Both the position numbers and the translations under genes were made by a program. A DNA stretch of 64,000 nt from Todiramphus chloris collaris. Taxonomy: Eukaryota; Chordata; Aves; Coraciiformes; Alcedinidae. Location of the stretch: contig JANVCC010000064.1 of the NCBI GenBank assembly GCA_025345505.1, forward strand, positions 3,086,742 to 3,150,741, given 5' to 3'. Under the pieces are notes generated by a model. That model did not search any database and was not told the origin of the DNA. It saw only the letters and a list, made by a program, of their open reading frames with translations. This document shows, one piece after another, positions 37,801 through 52,800 of this stretch; positions within the stretch are counted from its first letter, which is position 1, and each line of letters opens with the position of its first letter.

Positions 37801-40800
37801 TTATCGCTCCACAGCAAAGCAATTACCGCAATTAAGCCTGCTCTCATGCCACATGCACATACACAGGCTTTTAACCTAAGTGGAGTCTTTTAAGATACAT
37901 CACTAATTCAGCCGCTTCTCACGCTGAAGGCAAATGGCCAAAAGGTGCACCAGAAAACATCGTCACGCTCAAATGCTTTACCAGTAAGAGATCTGTGGAA
38001 CAAATGAAGCTGGCTTTGCTGGCTTCAGAGGGAATGCATTTCTGATCATTCCAGCTGACCCCTCGAGCACAAGCCTCCTCCACAAACCTAGCTGTAACGT
38101 TTCGTCTTTGCAACACACGGTGCTTCCACGGGTGCCCTCAGATCAGGGGGCACCTACAGACAGAGCCTGAGTAACAGCCTATGGCATGTCACTGGCATCA
38201 CTGTGTTCATCGACTGACTTTGCACAAGTTTCTCACAGAAAGTAAAATTCTTCCCAGTGTGGTGGGCAGCCCTTTTGCCACACCAGATCGAGTCCCACTC
38301 ACCTGAGAGATGAGTTTTTTTTGTGCCACCTGCATGACAGCGTTGGCCATTGCCATTTCATCTTCATCAGCCTGAATGTCTTCGTCGGGTTTTGACCTCA
38401 TGGTTGACAGTTTGATTTCTTTGCAGCTAAGGATGGCAAACGTGTCCGAGAGCAGCTCACTGGCTTCCAAGTCCAGTGGAAGGGCCATATCCACAAAGCA
38501 TGCTGGAACACACAGGGAAGAAATAAGATGTATTTTACTGGAAACAGCAGTGCCAGTATCGACAGGAAGATAACATGGATGGATTGAGAGAGAGACTAAT
38601 GCTTTTATATAGACACCAGTTCTTTGGTTCCCAGATTTTTAAAGACAGACCCTTACCTAGGACGCTCTGGCTGATCTTCGTTGTAATGTTGAACCTCTGC
38701 TCATCTGTAAAGTGGTCAAGCAGGAACTTGTAGATATGCATCCTTTTTTCTTTGTTATCTTTTCCCTTCAGAGAGAAGAGATTCTTCGCCCTGAGGCAGA
38801 GCAAGACATTTTACAAGGGCCAAGCCACATTACATGAACTTGAAGAAATAATAAGGCTTTGAATCAGCAAGGAATATTTGAATGTCACTTACAAGACCTG
38901 TAAGCCTGTTAGGATACCCACACACTCCCACAAATTACACGCACAGAAGTCCTCCCAGAAGTGTCACAGGAAAGGCAGGACACTCTTAATTTAATAGTTT
39001 TCCTCCAGCTGTTTCCCCCCTGCTACTTATGCAATTACAAGCGCTTGGCTGCGGCCAAAAGCTGCAGGGCCAGAGCGCCCATCATCGAGCAGCGAGGAGA
39101 TACAAACGTGCTCAACTGACCGCACGCTCTGGGGGAACCTGTTGTACTTCTCGTGTTTCTCATAGCTATTGAAATGGAAGATGCATTCAATAAAGTGTTG
39201 GGAGAACATTGCTGGGTTCCTCTTCAGCAAGAGATGCACCAAACAGAACTCTCCAAACCTGGAAAAGAGGAAAAGGAAGAATTTATCATCTGATAGCTTC
39301 CAAAAGCCACCTGTGAAACACAGCAGAGGGTCACAAGTCCTAAAGCAGGAGGATGGTTTTCCTCTGCCATGTCTCTCTCAAAACCACATTTAATTCTTGC
39401 CCAGCTCCATCTGGGCTTGAACAAGGATCATCACCTTATTGACTTTTTGTCATCTGGAAAGAAACAGATGTTTTCAGCATCCACAATACTACTTGATTTT
39501 TTTTTTACCATTAAACAGAGATGGTAATAAATTTGGACTTGATTTCAGGAGCAACACTGTCATTATTTAAGTAACTTAAGTTCCATTTGTAGCTGAGACC
39601 CTTACAGTATTTTACAAAAAGTTAATCACCAAAAGTCCTGCAAGAGGTGTGAGTCAGTAACAGACTGGAAGAAAATCTTTTTGTCTGGATGCAGTCACTG
39701 AATGCAGGTGAAAAGAAAAAGGCTCCCAAAGAAAGAGCACCATGTTCCTTAGCTAAAGCTCTAGAAACGTGATGTTGCAATGTCACCATCTACTGGAAAG
39801 ACATTTTTAGGTATCAAAAACTCACTGAAAAGGGAGTGTGAATGTGCACTAGGAAGCAATGATAGGTTGATGGCCTTGGAAACACCCGTCTGCAGATGGA
39901 CTGTTTCAAGCAGAAACAAGTAGCAAGGTGTCCAAGCCTCCTCTGCATCCTGCATCCCCGTACGATCTACCATCCTCAGAGGAACCTACCCCCTCTCATT
40001 TCTCACCTAACAGGGCAGCTTGAGTCTTTGAAACCTAGAAAAACTTCATAAGCACGCCCTTAAAGCCAGTGTGCATAACTCCTCTTACATGTCAAACCAT
40101 TACAAGATGTGGTAGAAGGTTTAGAAAGACAAGGCATGTGATATAATAGAGAATATTTAATCCTATCCCTAAAACAAACCCAGTACTCAAGACAGAGCCT
40201 ACGAGTAAACCACAAGGAAGATTTCATAAAGGCTTGTTTCAAAATAATATTCTTTTTCAGAATTAAAACCAGAGCAGAGCTGCGTGTTTTGAAGACAGCC
40301 AAGAACACACTACTTAGTATTTCGGGACCTTCAGATGGCTTGGAAAGAGGTTCACCACTCTGCTACCACTAAGGTGAACAACTGTACAAGTGAAGAGGTT
40401 AATGGGAGAATCATCTGCTCTCTCACTGAAATTTTTCTCTGCGTGTTGATGGTGCAAGACTGAGACTGGGTTAGAGTACATCTCTGATCTTCTAACTCCT
40501 CTGTTATTTTACAGAGTATTTTACCTGGCAATATCTGGATTTGGATCCACCAAGACACTGACGAAACGGAAGAAGAGACAGTCTTTCCATTTCACAAACT
40601 CCTCCTGTAAGAAACAGAGAGATAATAAATTCTCAACCTGAATCAGGAAGAAACTAGTGTGAACCTTCAGACTGTAGTCAGGACAGTGTCTGATGGAGCC
40701 AGCAGAATGTACCTCAGGCAAATGAGGCAACTTCAGCTGGAGGTACATACAATAACACATTTCAAGTCTTCTTGATTAAGTGTAAATTAATCAAAGCATA

Positions 40801-43800
40801 AGCAATAGCCCTACTGGTCAGGTTGCCAGTATCCAGCACAACAGAAGTACTTGCCAGGGGGCTGTCAGGGACATGGCCAGGACCTCGATTTACCTGCAGA
40901 AGGTTGGTAAGCAGGATCAGCGTCTGCTTGCGGATGAAGGGGTTTGGGTCCTTCAGGCACAAGGAGATGTTGGGAATGTATCTGTCCACCATGGACGTGT
41001 AGCGGATGCAGAGATCGCACATGACGATGATGACGTTATTGCGGACAGCCATGTCATGGGACACCTCCAGCTCTCGAGCTAGAGCTGCAATGCATTTCTT
41101 TGCCAGATCCTCATGCTGTAAACACAACTTACCTGTGAAACCGAGATGAGACTGTCAGTGCTGTGAACATATTCTGCTCCCTAACCAGTTTACTGGTTTA
41201 CAGCCCGGTTTACTGGCTCCTTTGAGGCCAATATGAGCCAAGAAATGAATCGGGAAGCAAACAGAGGAAGAAACAAGAAAGATGATGAAACTCGATGAGC
41301 AATCTGCACCATCTCTCAAAGAAATGATACTTCAAGGAGTTCTTCCAAACTCCTCTTAGACCTATAGTGTGGGTCTCTATGTCAAATTCCCTCCTTCACA
41401 GAGAACTATTTCTGTGCACAGGGTATTATTCAAAGCAGCTAAAAACGAACAGCCCCAGCTGTCATAGGCATAGCAGGGAGACACCCACCTCTAAGAGCAT
41501 CACTAAACCAACTTCATATTAGCCTGCATTCTAACATTACTTCTCCCTGACTGTTGCTAAACTCTGTACAAAAGTATTAAGCTTCCCAAAGCAGTTAAAG
41601 AAAGAGTAATACTGCCCATCTGCAAGAGAAGGGACTTGTTCCTAACTGCAGAGGTACTACCAAACCAGAACTTTCATTAAGTACTCTCCATTGTACTGGA
41701 GATGCAGATTTGACTAGGCCTCTATCACAAAGCAGCTCTTCGCTCATGCTGAGAACAAGTAACCACGTGTAGTCATTCTGCTGTAAACCGCACCAAAAGC
41801 ACCAAGTTCTCCTCATCCTCTGTAGAGCAAGATGCAAGATGATCCTTCAGAGAGACAGCAACCAACTCTGAGTAGAGGGCCAGGACAAATCTGAAGGACA
41901 TTGCTAATTATTGATCACTATTAATGCATTATCCACTTTGAGAAGCAGTCACATAGAACACAGTATTTCCATGGGTTGTGCAACTTGTTACCGTGGGTAT
42001 TTGCACAGCTAACAGCTTTGAGCTGAGGCCGTGCAAACAAGGAGCACTGTGGTGCTCTGTTAGCACTGACACAGCTTTAGCCAGGAGGGCTGAGAATGGG
42101 ATACTCAAGGGCAGGCTTTGACTGCAGGATGGCACCTACCTAGAGTAACGAACGCGTGAGCTCGGACCACTGGAGGCATGGCTGATCCTCTGAACTGGGA
42201 CAGGGGCTGAGAAGCTGGAATTTCTTCACCATCTGCAGATCTAGACACTAGGAAAGAACAGGTCAGGAATGAAAACGTGCTTTTTTGGTTAACAGTGCTG
42301 TCTGTAAATGGAAAATTCAAGGCAGAAAGGGAGGAGCCTCACGTTGGTCCTCGTTGACAGAAGAAGCCAGAATGGACTGAATCAACAGAAAGATGCGTTT
42401 CTCCACTTTGGCTGGACACAGCTGGGCAGCCTCACCCAAGATGAAGAGGTGTCTCACCTGCAGGGGAAAAGCAACATGGCAGGCAAAAGGCAAAGACTGA
42501 GCTGCAAATTAAGTCAGCGGGAGTCAGTTTGGTACATCTCCAAAAACAACTTAAAATTCCTCAAGCCCTTTCAAGAAAACAGTGGCTAGAGAAGAGAAGG
42601 CAAAGCTTTGAAACAGAAATGGGGTGTGTGTATGTGTGTTTAATATGCTATAACACCCTCCCACATCTACTAATAATATTGAAATACTCCTCAAAGCATT
42701 TCATGTGTTTTACAGACTTACTCCCTAAACAGCTCATCTAAGAAGTGGAACAGCAAAGAAAAAACATGTAATTTTATGAAAAATACAGGGGGTATCATAT
42801 CCTTAAAGCAATCGCTGCTGTATAAAACTGCTCTGTGCTCCCAGGCACACAAATACCAGCTTTTATTACGAGCTTGCACACGAGGCACGCACATCAGGAT
42901 CTTCCTATGTGACACAGTTATTGGTGTGAATTTAAGGAGCACTAATTTCAGGCACACCCACATCCTTCGACCAGTCTGTGAAGGGGAACCAAACTTACCA
43001 AGAGATCTTCATGCAGCTGCTCCACTCCATCCTCTCTGAGGACTACGTTTGAAATATAGCTTTCACAGGTGGATACTAAATCTCCACACACCTGGTTGAG
43101 CAGCTCCTGTTTCATAATTAAACAAAATCTATTCAGCACTTTATTAATTAAACAAAATGTAGCTTTAAAATCTGTCCACGCATGAATCCTTCATCTCAAA
43201 GCCCTTATATGCTTTTAATAATCTAGTTCCTATTGAAATCAATCAGACAGTGCCTTAGAGCTTTAGAATTCTTCCTGCACATCAAAGGATGTGTGCAAGT
43301 GTCAAAACAGCTTGGAGAATCTGGCTTTTAAGTATCCACAGGCCTAAATTTACTTCATTATAGAAATCACACAGATTTAACTGAAAACATTCAGGTGACT
43401 GTTTCATGGATACCCAACACATTTGAGGTTGTCTCTGTGAATTGTCTCTGTGAATTTTTGAATGTTGTTTGGAAAGTGCAGTTCCATTCAAATGAAAACA
43501 TGATGTGAATTCTAAGGAGTGGAGGGGAAACAAGAAAAGCTAATTGTCTACCAGACTGTGTTGAAAATAAAGCATCGTTTCCTCTTTTTCTATCATCTCA
43601 AACGGGTAATGGAAGAAACCAGATCCATATACATAAGGCAGCTATGCTGTGAGAACTGATGAAGTGACCAGTGTACAGGCACATCTGCATTTGGTTTTAA
43701 GCCACCATCCTGTGATGACTATACCTACAAGGGAAGATTTTTCTGCCTCTTTTTAAAACAGAAACCATCGACCCACCCTGGCTTCTGAAGCACAGAGTGT

Positions 43801-46800
43801 GCAGCTTCGCATACTATTTACTAACCTTTATTGGGGGGCCTATTACAGAACAGCTGTCATTAATATGGAAAGAGAGATACAGCACATACACAAAGAGAAG
43901 CCATTAGCAAAAGAAACCTGCATTAGTTTTAGCTTCTTTGCTACTGTGCTCAGGCTGAGATCTCTATTTACCAGCAAAAGATAGCCCTCCTCCTCGCCAC
44001 ACGAGCGGAACAAAGCTACAGCATAAAACAAACAGCAGCAGCAAAGAGAAAAGTGCGAGTAACGTGCTATTAACTCCCTGTGTGCTCCCACGAAAAAGGT
44101 CTATTTAATAAAATACGTGTAAAATATGTGTATTTAATAAAGCATGTGTATCTACAGCAACTCTGACATTGAATAATCAGAGCTTAGAGTACAAACCTAC
44201 AGCTTCTAACTGGACCAAGCTTGAGAAAGAGCTGATATCACAAAGGCACAACCATAGGTCTCCTTCAGGGATTCTCTAAACTTTCAGAGGTAAATACAAC
44301 ATATTTCAGGTGGGGGAAAAAGGAATCCTTCTGAAAAAAGATATCTTGGATACAAGTCCACCCTTAGCTACAGGATATTCTCCAGCAGAAATGCTGGAAA
44401 GCAAATAAGAGAGCTGAGCAGAACAGACTCGAGCTGCTGGGGTTAGATCCTCTCTCTTTAGAGTGCTAACCAAGCTACGGACTGGAGACAGAAGCTGCCT
44501 TCAGGAGACAGCCCTCCTAAGTGTGAAACAAGCTATTTTAAAAGATGTATTTTGAGTCACACCTGCACCTCCTCCGGCACATCTGCAAACGCGTGGCAGA
44601 GCTTCTGCAGAGCTTCTACAGCTGGGCTGATCACCTCCAAGGGACACTGAGACTCCTGCAGCCAGCGCTTGATATTATCTGAAAACGAGACCGCACAAGT
44701 GAAATGAGCATTCTCTAAGCTTATCAGTTGTTTACAGAGAAGAAATAACTGTGAGGATGGGAGGCACAAACGCTGCCTTCCCCTCTGCAGCTTCTCAGGG
44801 CCACTCACCAATCAGCCTCTCAGAGGTGCCTTTAGGGAGGTGCTTTGCAACATGACCGATGACACACAGGATGTGTCCTGTAGTTTCGGCGCTCACCTTC
44901 TCCTGCCTGAAAAGGAGCAGAGCAGAGACAAATTAACGTTAACGCTAAGGAACAACTCCAAATCACAGCAGCAAAATCCTTTCATCTGGGATACGCATTA
45001 TTAAGGCAGACTTGTCCAACTAAATGAAAACTCAAAAAAGCTTAAGGCAAGAGTGGGCTGCTGCTGCAGACCCAACTGTCTCAATGAAGAACCGTGAGCT
45101 AAGCAGCTGAACAGCAATCTGCCTGTGGAAGGACAGAAAGTGCTCTCTTGCTTTGTTTCCCCTCTTCATCCCCATTTCTTTCCTGCAGAATGGAGGATGG
45201 AGGGCAAAGCACACATGTACCTGCTCATATTGTCCCAGGATTCAATGACCTTGGAATAATCCAGCTTGGGTGAAGAACTTGCCACTTTAGCAAGCAACAT
45301 CCAAGCCGGCGCAGCACGTTCTGTTGCCACATGAGACAGGACGTTATTGATGAAAGTGGAGGTGAACTTCTTCTGTCTGGACCATATATGAAAAGCTTTG
45401 TTCAGGTAACGACTACAAGGAAGAAAAAAAAGGAAACTTAAAGGAGGAGTAAACAAAACACTTAGTCTTAGACACTGTCAGTAAAATCCACCATCCCTGT
45501 CCAGGATGCACTGGGCAACACAACAGTGCTGCTGTCACTTGGCATTCCCACTACTCAGAACACGTAGGAATTTCTGCTGTGTACTGTGTTAGCAGTATTT
45601 TCAGTCTTCCTGTTCATGATCCTGATGCACTGCAGACCCAGCATACAAGCATGGATGCGCTGCTCTCTGTCAGTAAGACAGAAGGTCCAACAGATACCAT
45701 GACACCATCAAGAAAATACAATTTCAGCCATCTGTAACCAAGACTTTCTAGTAGTTGTTATGTAACATTACTGTATTCTCTCCCATTCTGGGGATTAAGG
45801 CACCATAACTTGCTTCTTTTTCTATTTGACCCTAGTTATCTACTTCCTGTTCAAAGAGTTCAGAGATTTATCAAGCTGCAAGGTACTCTAAGGTCATGAA
45901 GAAGAAGGTGCCACAAATCTGTTAACTATGTTATAAAATAGCCCAAATTAGAACACTGACAGTTTCACAGCTTGGCAAGGCAGCACAACCAGTAGCTCAT
46001 TTTCTATTTCTGAGCAATTATGCCCTGTTGACTAATAAACATACAGCTGCCTTTAATCAATGTTGCGTCCTTGTCATACTGTGTGTCATCCCATTTCTCC
46101 TGCTTCTTCCCACTGCGTTCTGCAAAAGGCAGAAGAATTTTATTTGTCATAAGACAAGTAACATATTGTACATCGGAATTAATAAAAGGCGATGTTCTCC
46201 TGTCTTTATATATCCTCTCTTAACTTCTGTCATTAGAACACCTTCTTTTGACTAAAATATTCATGCTGCTATCAACACCTCAAGAACAGCACGTAACGCT
46301 CCTGTATGCCAACACTGGAGTTCAGGGAGAGAGCACAGGTAACAGGAGCAGCAAGTGAAAACACTTGACACCAAGGAAAACCACCCTCTTCTCACCAGCT
46401 GCCAGCTTGTCCATGCTTGACAGCTCCTTTGTCCCAGGAACTGGCAGAGCAACACAAGCCCCTCAGCACATGATAGTTTCCATCTCTAGCTGTAATATGC
46501 ATTTGGACTGATGGTTTCAATGGGGAAATCAAATAGCTTCAAAAAGGAAAACCCCAGTAAATTGAGTTTCCTGTCCTTGCACAACGGACAGCACGTGCAT
46601 TTAAACTATCTGTAAACTGCGATACCTAACGGACTATGGACACACAGTGAATGAGAGCACTGGAAGTAGCAACTCACATTCTTATCATAGTTCTTCAGTC
46701 AATAGGCAATTTCCTTCTGTAAATAAAAAGCTGCATATTCTAACAGGATTAAAAGTACAAAAAAAAAAGAATTCAGGGATTTTGTCCCTGAATGACACCA

Positions 46801-49800
46801 CAGTAAAGGCAATAAAACTGTCCCACGGCTCAGACAAATGGCTATTACAGAAATGCCATCAGAGCCCACGCTGAAGGGAAACGTGCACTTACTTCAGCTC
46901 CTGGCTTTCTGAAGTCAAGAGGGTGAGGAGATCCCAAGCCAGAGCCTGCTTTTCATCTTCTCTCCTGGATTTATTATAGGATTTTATGTGTTGCAACAAG
47001 AGCTGATCAAGGCAATCCAGGGCCTTTTCCTGGACAGAGCTTTCAGTGTCCATCACGACAGGCACCACTCCATTTAACCAGGCCTTCTGGACTAGAACGT
47101 TATCATGCTGTGACTGAAACAAACATTGCATTAGAAATGTTTTAAAATCAGTAATCCTATATGCGTGGGTAAGATCAACAAAGGCTTAGAAAACTCCAGA
47201 TTTGGCTACTAATTTTGAAAATAAGTTTTAATAAACCCCAGAATAACTTCTCAACCAGCACAAGGATGTGGCAGCATATGGGACAACTTGCATCTCCTTG
47301 ACACCACAAGGTATTTGATCACATCTATGACCAAGCTACCTGATGCTTCTGCTCAAGTACTGTGATACTTCTGTTTGAAGCCCTATAAATAATTACAACA
47401 GTATTGCAATAAAGCTGCACAGCAGATGATTTAATACTAAAAAAAGAGCTTTGCTTAATATAAACCCTATGTTCCAAGCCTAAGCTACTAACCCTTTGTG
47501 AATAAATAGAAAAGAAAGACAAATATTGCAGTGCTATCATCTATACATTACGTCTTAGCAAAGTGATTCAGGGCTTTTTTTAACCTGAGAAGGCCAGCAA
47601 CATAAACATTTTCTTCATGACACATAAATCGACGGTCAGGAAAATAAATGTTTCCAACAGTTGGAAGCATTCTACATAAATCACAAGTATGTATAAGAAT
47701 GAGTCATGACTTCCAAGTCAAAAGGTAATAAAAAAAATTTAAACAGTCATAAAATGCAATTCACTGAATGAACAACTGAGGTGCACCACATCTCTCTGGT
47801 TTCTCCTTCTTTTAACCCACAGTTTGCTCATCTCGGGTCCGGATAAAGTACTCCAGCTATTTTTTCCTCACCAGCAGGAGCTCAGTTATAGACTGCAAGG
47901 CCTGTTTCCGCACGGAAACAGCCGGGTCCCGGCAGCGATCCTGAAGAGCGGACAGATCTTCTGCAGCGCAAGGGATCACTTTGTGCTTCAGGATATTCAT
48001 AAAAACCTGGAAGCCAAATACCAACGTTAACTCTGTTGGGAATACGTGCCATGAGCCGTGGGGGAGCAAATCAAAAAATATAACCTACCCCCTGCCAACT
48101 TCAACTAGAGATTAATTTATCTCATCGGGAGCGAAACATCATATTAGCAATTTATGAGGACTCAGCACAAGCAGAATGAAAGAGAAAACATCTTTTCAGT
48201 CCTGATTTTTTAACAGTGTTTGAATAGAGCGAATGTCACAATTTCCCCTTGAAAACAATGTGTTTCTTGCATTAAAAAAAACCCCAAACCAACAATTAAA
48301 AAGCCTTAACTTGGAAGCTGAAATCAGTGTGCGAACAGAGTGAGGGGGAAGAGTTGGGGTGAAGAGGCCCAAAAAGAGAAAGGCAGTCACCAGGAGATGC
48401 CTATTTTTTGAAGTGATGAAGTTTCCATCGAAGTGTAGCTCTTTAAAAGCTAACGACTTCATTAAAGGAATGGAGAGCCAAGCAAAGCACCGCATACCGC
48501 AAGCAGAGGCTGGATAGCGCTTAATCTCGTTGTTAACAAGGTCAAAACAAACTAAGCAGCTAATATGCCTCAGTTTATAAGGAAGTCGCTTAATTGAAAT
48601 ACCTATTGACATTTGACAAGAGCCTCTCTTTCTAAATGACAGAATAAGAGAATGCCAGCAAGAGTGCTAGAAAAATTTTCCATCATCAGGCTTGCATTAT
48701 TTACCCTGTAGGCACTCTGCAGGAATGGCAGGAAGCTACAGGTGGGCCAAGTTACATACAGTTCGCTACGGTACTGTGGCCTCATTATTGATTTTATTGG
48801 CATTCTGGGTGATCCCTGAGAACAGGGAAGCGTGCAAAACCCACCATACCTGGAGAGCAGACTTCCTCACGTTGGTTTTCTCATCCCCGGCTCTCAGTCT
48901 CAGCATGGCCATCACTTCTTTTCCTACCCAAAGCAGTGATAAAAAGCAATTACCCACACCGCCATTTAGCAGCACTAACGCAGCGAACACCGTGCTGCAG
49001 CGAGGAAGGAGACAGCTCTGAACTCAGCAGAGGGACAATTTGTTGCCCGAGACTTTCAGAGAGCAACAGAGGAAGACTGAACAAAGCACAATATAATTTA
49101 AGTGAAGTGTAAGCTGGAGGGGGTGAAGAAAAAAAATCCAAGTTCTTTCATTTGAAAATATATCTTAGGATGTATAACAAAAGAAAGAGATACCAAATTA
49201 TTTGATACATGCAGCAAAAAGAGGAAAAAAAGATAAATTCTGTAGTTTCCAAGCTATTTATTTGTGTGTTAGGCCACCTTCACAGTCTGAAAGCTGATCA
49301 GGTGGACCATGCACAGCTCTAACAAGTCAGCAGCACAGGTAACCCTGCCATCTGTGGGAAAAGCACGTCGAGAGCAGACCACAGGCACGCGGATCCAGCA
49401 CAGACCCCAGACAGGTTAAAAGACTCATACGCCAAGAGCTTAGAATGCCTGCAACCTTCTCTGAGTTACACCTCAGAGCTCCTCACAGCACCAAGTACTA
49501 ACATACCAACCACTGCGTTGTACAGAGGGGGAATTGCTCTGTTCACAGACTGAGTGAAATCCTCCAGGCTGCAGAACAGCAGCTGCAAAGAACCACCCAA
49601 GAGTCGACAAGGAAACCAGAATACATTTCTCCTCCTGGAATGGCAAGTTAGGCCTCAAGTTTTACTTGCCATACTATTTCTGCACATTCTCAGGACAAAC
49701 ACATGAGCGAGATGGTAGTTTATTAAATGCCATAAGAGAGCCACAACCAATTATTTCTCACCTTCTGTATCACTCTGATGGAGACTGACAGGCTGGCAAT

Positions 49801-52800
49801 ACTGACTTCTGCCATTTCACCATTGCTTTTAAAGTTTCTATTTATTGCTGTTTGTTAGATTTCTCTTAGTGTCACAGAACAGTTTTGGCTGGAAGATCAA
49901 GATCATCAAGTCCAACCTTATTCCCAGCCCTGTCAAAAAACACTACACCCTGTCCCTAAGCACAACATCTACCTGTCTCTTAAACACCTCAGGGCTGGTG
50001 ACCCCTCCACCCCCCTGGGCAGCCCATTCCAATGCCCAACAAGCCTTTCTGTACAGAAATGCTTCCCAATACCTGGCCTGAACCTCCCCTGGTTCAGCTT
50101 CAGGCCATTTTCTTACAGCATTAAGCAAGATTTCCCAAATATACACCGAATTTGGAGATCTGTTACTTAGAGAGATTGATGTGGAGATCCACTCTGTTGC
50201 CATAAAGAAACAGGATCAGTCACAGGGAACTAATTAAAAGCAGGTTTTTTTTTAGCAAGGGAAGCAAAGGGACTTTGATCTGCACTTCCTTAACGGGCAG
50301 TGAACTGCCATCGTCTCTGATGGGAAAAGCACAGAACCTTTCACTGCAGCATTTCACCATCAGGATAGTCCAGCTCTTGGGAAGGTGACCAAATCTGCTA
50401 AGATAATCACACTTTTTGTGCATGCCCTTGTGCATGTAGCACGTTCTGACTATCCTCAGCAAAGATTTATTTCACTTCTACAATACAAGCTGTTTGGTCT
50501 TCAGAGGGAAGTGCAAAATTAGCAGAGGCTTAAGCCAAACAGGAGCCTGTGCCAGACAGCTTTGCTAATGCACCTCGACTGACTCGGAGAGCCTCGCGTC
50601 CCAGCTATCCTCCTGAGCTCCAGACAGTCCTTTTCAATCCAATCCTTTTCTTAATTTGTTTTGCCAAATGCCAAGCGTATGCTCAGCTGGGTATCGGATA
50701 CAAAACCAGGCATCCTCTGCCACAAGCAGTCTGCAACTAAACAGGGAATACACAATACCTCAAGTGGCCTGGAGGACTTTTCTATCTGAGAGAGCAGATT
50801 AACGAAATTTATCAGCTGAATGTTTTAAAAGAAAGCTTTCAATGGGGAAGATTGGAGCCTGGCTCCTGGAGATAGGGAGAGAGATCCCACCAAGAGCAGC
50901 CTGAGACGCATAACAAAAGCCACAAATGCAGGATGTGAACCAAGCGAATTGAATTGTCAGCAGTTCAAGAGAGGTGAACAGCAAGAACTGAGAGCAAAGA
51001 TACTGGCAGAGGCCTCAAGGTTGGGAAGAAAAGCTTTTACACGGAGGACGAAAAGAAAGGAAGACTCAAAGAAGAAACATCATGGCCACAAAAGCCAACT
51101 TACACGCTGATTTCATGCTATCAACAAATTAGAACTAGCTACTTGCCATTCTGCATTAGTCCATTTAACCCCACGCTTTGCTTTTAACTCCAGCCAACAC
51201 TGCAGAGACAGGAATTCTTCCCTAGCGGTGCTAGTCAAAGGTGCTGCGTTTTATGTAGCAAAAAATATATTACTTCTTTGTGCACCAGAGCAAGAAATTT
51301 AATTATCCTTAAATTTATGGAGTTACAAGTGTTACAACCCACATCAATTACCATCCTTTTTGGCAAGAGAAGATCACCTGCTTCGCAACAACTGTTGCCA
51401 CTACAGTAGTGCAAACGAACATCAGTATTTCAAGATTAAATGTATTTTTCAGACTTGAGTGGAAATAGTATTTCTTTACGACTAGCACTTCCACCCCCTT
51501 CATCACCCCTAAGTGTTTTTTAACAGCTCTACAGAAAACTCTCTCCACTTCCGTTGAAAAATGGACAAGGAATATGGGTCAGAAAGTCTGATTCCAATTA
51601 AGGTTTCCCAAAATCATCTGGAAAGAGTAGTGTAATTTTGACATACCATCAAGCACAGCGGTATCGCTGCTGTCTGTCAACTCAATAGTTTTGAAGGTGG
51701 GTAAGGTCTTCAGTGGATGGTTGGACATAGCTGAAAGGAAAGTTAACACGTTTCAGAATAAAAAAGGCATATGTTCATATGGCTCACTGTTAAATAGAGA
51801 GTCTCATGCATGGCCCAGGTTTTACATATTTTTAGACATATTTTTAGAAAATGGCATGCCAAGAAAAGCCTGAGACTTACTAGAAGAGAATGACTCTGTA
51901 CCTTCTGCACTGACTGTCAAACTCCCAGTGTTTGTGTTTGCTTCCAAGACTGTATGGTCAGAGGCTGCCAAAAAGAAATTAAAAAAAAAAAAAAAAAGAA
52001 AAAGAAAAAAAAAGAAAAGAGAAATCAAATTAAGTGTTTTAATTCTGGGTATTCTGTCATTCCAAATTTTTTTCAGGCAAGTAAGCTAACTGTAGGCTGC
52101 TATGTGCATACTTCTGAATAGTGCCATCTGGCCTTTACCACACCTGAGGGAGTTCAGAATGCCAATCACGATCAAAACAACTTAGCAGAAGCAAAAGGCA
52201 ACTCAAGATTTAATCAGCTCTCAGGCAAGAATAAACTTTTTTTTTTTTTCTCCTTTCGATGAGCAATTTCAGTCATCTGTAAATATCCTGAAAGGTATCT
52301 CGTGGACGAATCTATTTAGAACTGATAGACAAAAATAAATGCTTTCCAGATATAAAGCTTCACAAGTAACAAGACTCATCTATTACTTCTCATTATGACA
52401 CAACACACAAGGACACTTGGTGCAGATTTTTACATTCCTGCCAACTAGTTCTCCTATCTCCCAGGAATTATTCCCCAGCATGTTCAAGAAATACTTGCTA
52501 ATCGATCCATAATACTTACAGGTTTGGAGTAAGCCCTGTACACTCTCCAAGGCTGCAGCAGCTTTCATTTCAAGACAGTGGGCAAAGCTGCTTAAAGCTT
52601 TGCTACGGACCGCGGGTGCTTTGTCCGAACAGCGGCCAAACACCATGACCTGTACTAAAAACTCATGTTTTAGAAACTTCTGATGATCCAGGGACAAGGA
52701 GCTGTCCAAGTTCCTCTCGGGCACATCCAACAGAGCCAATGCTACATCAAGAGCAAACACCCTGTAGGCAATCTGTTGGGAGGAAAGAAGCACACACGGT

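Larger units (their letters stand above)
36255..40524 (-). other. NCAPD3: NCAPD3 introns 24-29
   Basis: Introns of roughly 150-1,270 bases around exons 25-29. The longest are intron 24 (39259-40524) and intron 29 (36255-37024). I see no repeats that I can name and no RNA gene. Confidence 0.7.
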
